Assembly: GCA_964496755.1 (NCBI GenBank)
Contig: CAZCBD010000138.1
Coordinates: 1 to 7,521, forward strand
From: CAZCBD01 sp964496755
GTDB lineage: Bacteria > Bacteroidota > Ignavibacteria > Ignavibacteriales > Melioribacteraceae
Direction of reading: 5' to 3'
Length of the DNA stretch: 7,521 bases
Below are positions 6,474 to 7,521 of the stretch, one piece after another. The notes below the pieces were generated by a model that saw nothing but the letters and a program-made list of their open reading frames with translations, was not told where the DNA came from and did no database searches. Numbering within the stretch: the stretch's first letter is position 1; every line of letters starts with the position of its first letter. Position numbers and translations under genes: made by a program.

Positions 6474-7022
6474 ATGAAGATTTATACTAAAACCGGGGAT
6501 AAAGGAAAAACATCACTGGTTGACGGAAGTAGAGTAGATAAATTCGATTTAAGACTCGAAGCTTATGGTACGGTAGATGAGCTTAACTCTTTAATTGGAA
6601 TTGTAATATCTGAAACCGGAAACACAAAATTGAAGAAATCTTTAAAAAGAATTCAAAATGAGTTGTTTCAGTTAGGTTCAATGCTAGCCACTCCAAAAGA
6701 GAATAAAGAATTCAAACCTTTTTTTACAGATCTGGGAAAGGATAAAATTCAACAATTGGAAAATGAAATTGATGAATATTCACAGAAACTTTCCCCGTTA
6801 AAAGCATTTGTGCTGCCGGGAGGTACAAAGGGATCGGCATATTTACATTTAGCCCGAACAGTTGTTCGCCGTGCCGAAAGAGCAGTTCTTAGGGCAAGCA
6901 AAATTATTGAAATTGATGAAGAGATTATTATATATTTGAACCGTCTTTCTGATCTGTTTTTTACAATGGCACGTTTCGAAAACTTTACGAATAAAGTGGA
7001 CGATATTTATTGGGAAAAATGA
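6474..7022 (+). CDS. Cob(I)alamin adenosyltransferase, PduO/MMAB type
   Basis: Transfers the 5'-deoxyadenosyl group of ATP to cob(I)alamin, making adenosylcobalamin for B12-dependent enzymes. It is a cytosolic trimer in known relatives. The 182-residue length is typical. All family signatures are present: the N-terminal ATP-binding 'YTKTGDKGKTSLVDGSR' (4-20), 'YGTVDELNSLIG' (31-42), 'FVLPGGT' (112-118), 'HLARTVVRRAER' (125-136) with the conserved Arg-Arg and Glu-Arg, and 'YLNRLSDLFFTMAR' (154-167). It is an intact five-helix-bundle protein with no fusion. The ATG is preceded by a purine-rich stretch but no strong Shine-Dalgarno site. No corrinoid-dependent enzyme or other B12 gene is in the window, so its client (for example methylmalonyl-CoA mutase or class II ribonucleotide reductase) is unknown. 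Its stop codon ends two bases before the tmRNA. Confidence 0.95.
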   Translation: MKIYTKTGDKGKTSLVDGSRVDKFDLRLEAYGTVDELNSLIGIVISETGNTKLKKSLKRIQNELFQLGSMLATPKENKEFKPFFTDLGKDKIQQLENEIDEYSQKLSPLKAFVLPGGTKGSAYLHLARTVVRRAERAVLRASKIIEIDEEIIIYLNRLSDLFFTMARFENFTNKVDDIYWEK

Positions 7023-7024
7023 TT

Positions 7025-7382
7025 GGGGGTGAAATTGGTTTCGACGGGATTATTTGTTCTTTAAGCTGCATACCCTGTTCACCGTAGACAGGTAAAACGA
7101 CGGTAAACTTATTTTAAATGGCGAATCTAATTACGCTTTAGCTGCCTAATTTAATTTAGCAGCCGTTCCCCATTTCTGCTCGCATCGAGATTTGGGTGAA
7201 CGCCGTTAGATGCGATAGCCGAGCCGAGCGTCCGAGTAGGTAAGGCGAAACTTTTTCGGACTGGTTACAAAAAATTTTGTTTGTTGAAGTTTTTGTAATG
7301 AGATTAAAAAAACAAACTATGTATGTAGACGCTTTTAGAAAGGTATTTTCGGACCCGGGTTCGACTCCCGGCACCTCCACCA
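7025..7382 (+). ncRNA. ssrA: tmRNA (transfer-messenger RNA), single-piece type
   Basis: Rescues stalled ribosomes together with SmpB by acting first as tRNA-Ala and then as a short mRNA for a degradation tag. The 5' end shows the diagnostic GGGGGTGAAATTGGTTTCGA. The acceptor stem forms seven pairs between 7025-7031 and 7372-7378 (one G:U), followed by A and an encoded CCA (7380-7382). The T-arm has five pairs (7355-7359 with 7367-7371) and loop TTCGACT. Pseudoknot 1: CCTGT (7074-7078) with ACAGG (7088-7092), and ACCGT (7081-7085) with ACGGT (7100-7104). A hairpin holds the tag stop codon (7141-7145 with 7159-7163). Pseudoknot 2: 7165-7172 with 7193-7201, plus TCGCATC (7180-7186) with GATGCGA (7209-7215). 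A further stem pairs 7230-7235 with 7256-7261. The 358-base length is normal. It is not permuted. The 5' end lies two bases after the preceding stop codon. Confidence 0.97.
7120..7149 (+). other. tmRNA tag-peptide reading frame (GESNYALAA, stop)
   Basis: The resume codon is most likely GGC (7120-7122), giving Gly-Glu-Ser-Asn-Tyr-Ala-Leu-Ala-Ala before TAA (7147-7149). The ALAA end is the usual signal for ClpXP-type proteases. Bacteroidota tags of the form GE-x-NYALAA support this frame and the Gly resume codon. The upstream codon AAT could add Asn if the resume point were one codon earlier. Confidence 0.88.
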
Positions 7383-7395
7383 TTTGAAAAAAGAC

Positions 7396-7469
7396 AACCC
7401 GTTTCTTCAGAGGCCGCAAAGCGGCATTTTAAAACGACACTTCGTGTCCTCCGGGTAGACGGGTTTTTG
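7396..7469 (+). terminator. Nested palindrome after ssrA; probable bidirectional terminator or small repeat element
   Basis: An outer stem AACCCGT (7396-7402) with ACGGGTT (7459-7465) encloses a short stem GAG/CTC (7410-7412 with 7449-7451) and two perfect five-pair hairpins with three-base loops: GCCGC/GCGGC (7413-7425) and GACAC/GTGTC (7436-7448). The hairpins are joined by an AT spacer. A run of five T (7464-7468) follows on the plus strand and six T on the minus strand side (complement of 7387-7392), so it could stop transcription both ways. It lies 13 bases past the tmRNA CCA end and is more GC-rich than the surrounding sequence. A plain terminator would not need the inner hairpins. Confidence 0.65.
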
Positions 7470-7521
7470 TATTCAAAGGGTTTGGGCGGTTTTGACATCT
7501 TTCCGGAACCACTCTCCAGCC
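7470..7521. other. Non-coding right edge, nothing assigned
   Basis: These last 52 bases hold no supported gene. TTGACA at 7492-7497 matches a -35 box, but the matching -10 position lies at the window edge, so no promoter can be called. The sequence is richer in GC than the rest of the window. Confidence 0.4.

Noticed and set aside
7156..7419. Minus-strand open frame of 87 codons with 'VEVPGVEPGS'
   Set aside because: It is antisense to the tmRNA. This peptide string is the well-known artefact of translating the complement of a tRNA-like 3' end.
7492..7497. TTGACA as a -35 promoter box for a downstream gene
   Set aside because: The -10 position would fall at or past the window edge, and no gene can be seen to follow.
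7304..7498. Minus-strand open frame of 64 codons with 'GGGAGSRTRVR'
   Set aside because: It overlaps the tmRNA 3' end and the palindrome on the opposite strand; this is another familiar false frame from the complement of a T-arm and acceptor stem.

Overview
The window is an AT-rich stretch of bacterial chromosome. It looks like housekeeping DNA from the Bacteroidota/Chlorobiota/Ignavibacteriota (FCB) group. The basis is the base composition, weak or absent Shine-Dalgarno sites before most genes, the LptF/LptG pair with a long helical insert in LptF, and a tmRNA tag (GESNYALAA) close to the Bacteroidota type. Naming a phylum or genus from this window alone is inference.

Layout. The left edge (about 1-326, +) is the 3' end of an M16-family zinc peptidase gene. 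It converges on a two-gene minus-strand operon, lptF (1501-2886) then lptG (379-1464), which encodes the two membrane subunits of the lipopolysaccharide export transporter. A 137-base divergent promoter region (2887-3023) separates lptF from a plus-strand series: an M20-family dipeptidase (3024-4397), an unrecognised lipoprotein (4442-5302), a GcvT/YgfZ-fold folate-binding-type protein without the usual catalytic Asp (5344-6453), and a PduO-type cob(I)alamin adenosyltransferase (6474-7022). The tmRNA gene ssrA (7025-7382) starts only two bases after the last stop codon. The remaining 139 bases hold an elaborate nested palindrome, probably a bidirectional terminator or a small dispersed repeat, and no supported gene.

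How they fit together. LptF and LptG carry LPS from the inner membrane towards the outer membrane, so the organism is Gram-negative and diderm, which agrees with the lipoprotein. The plus-strand genes are closely spaced (44, 41, 20 and 2 bases) and could be co-transcribed, but their functions (peptide turnover, unknown envelope protein, probable Fe-S or one-carbon accessory protein, B12 cofactor synthesis, ribosome rescue) do not make one pathway.

I see no CRISPR array, transposase, phage gene or defence system. The most interesting items are the palindromic element after ssrA, the ssrA gene with no room for its own upstream spacer, the GcvT-like protein with altered active-site motifs, the unrecognised lipoprotein, and two short tandem duplications that each span a stop codon.
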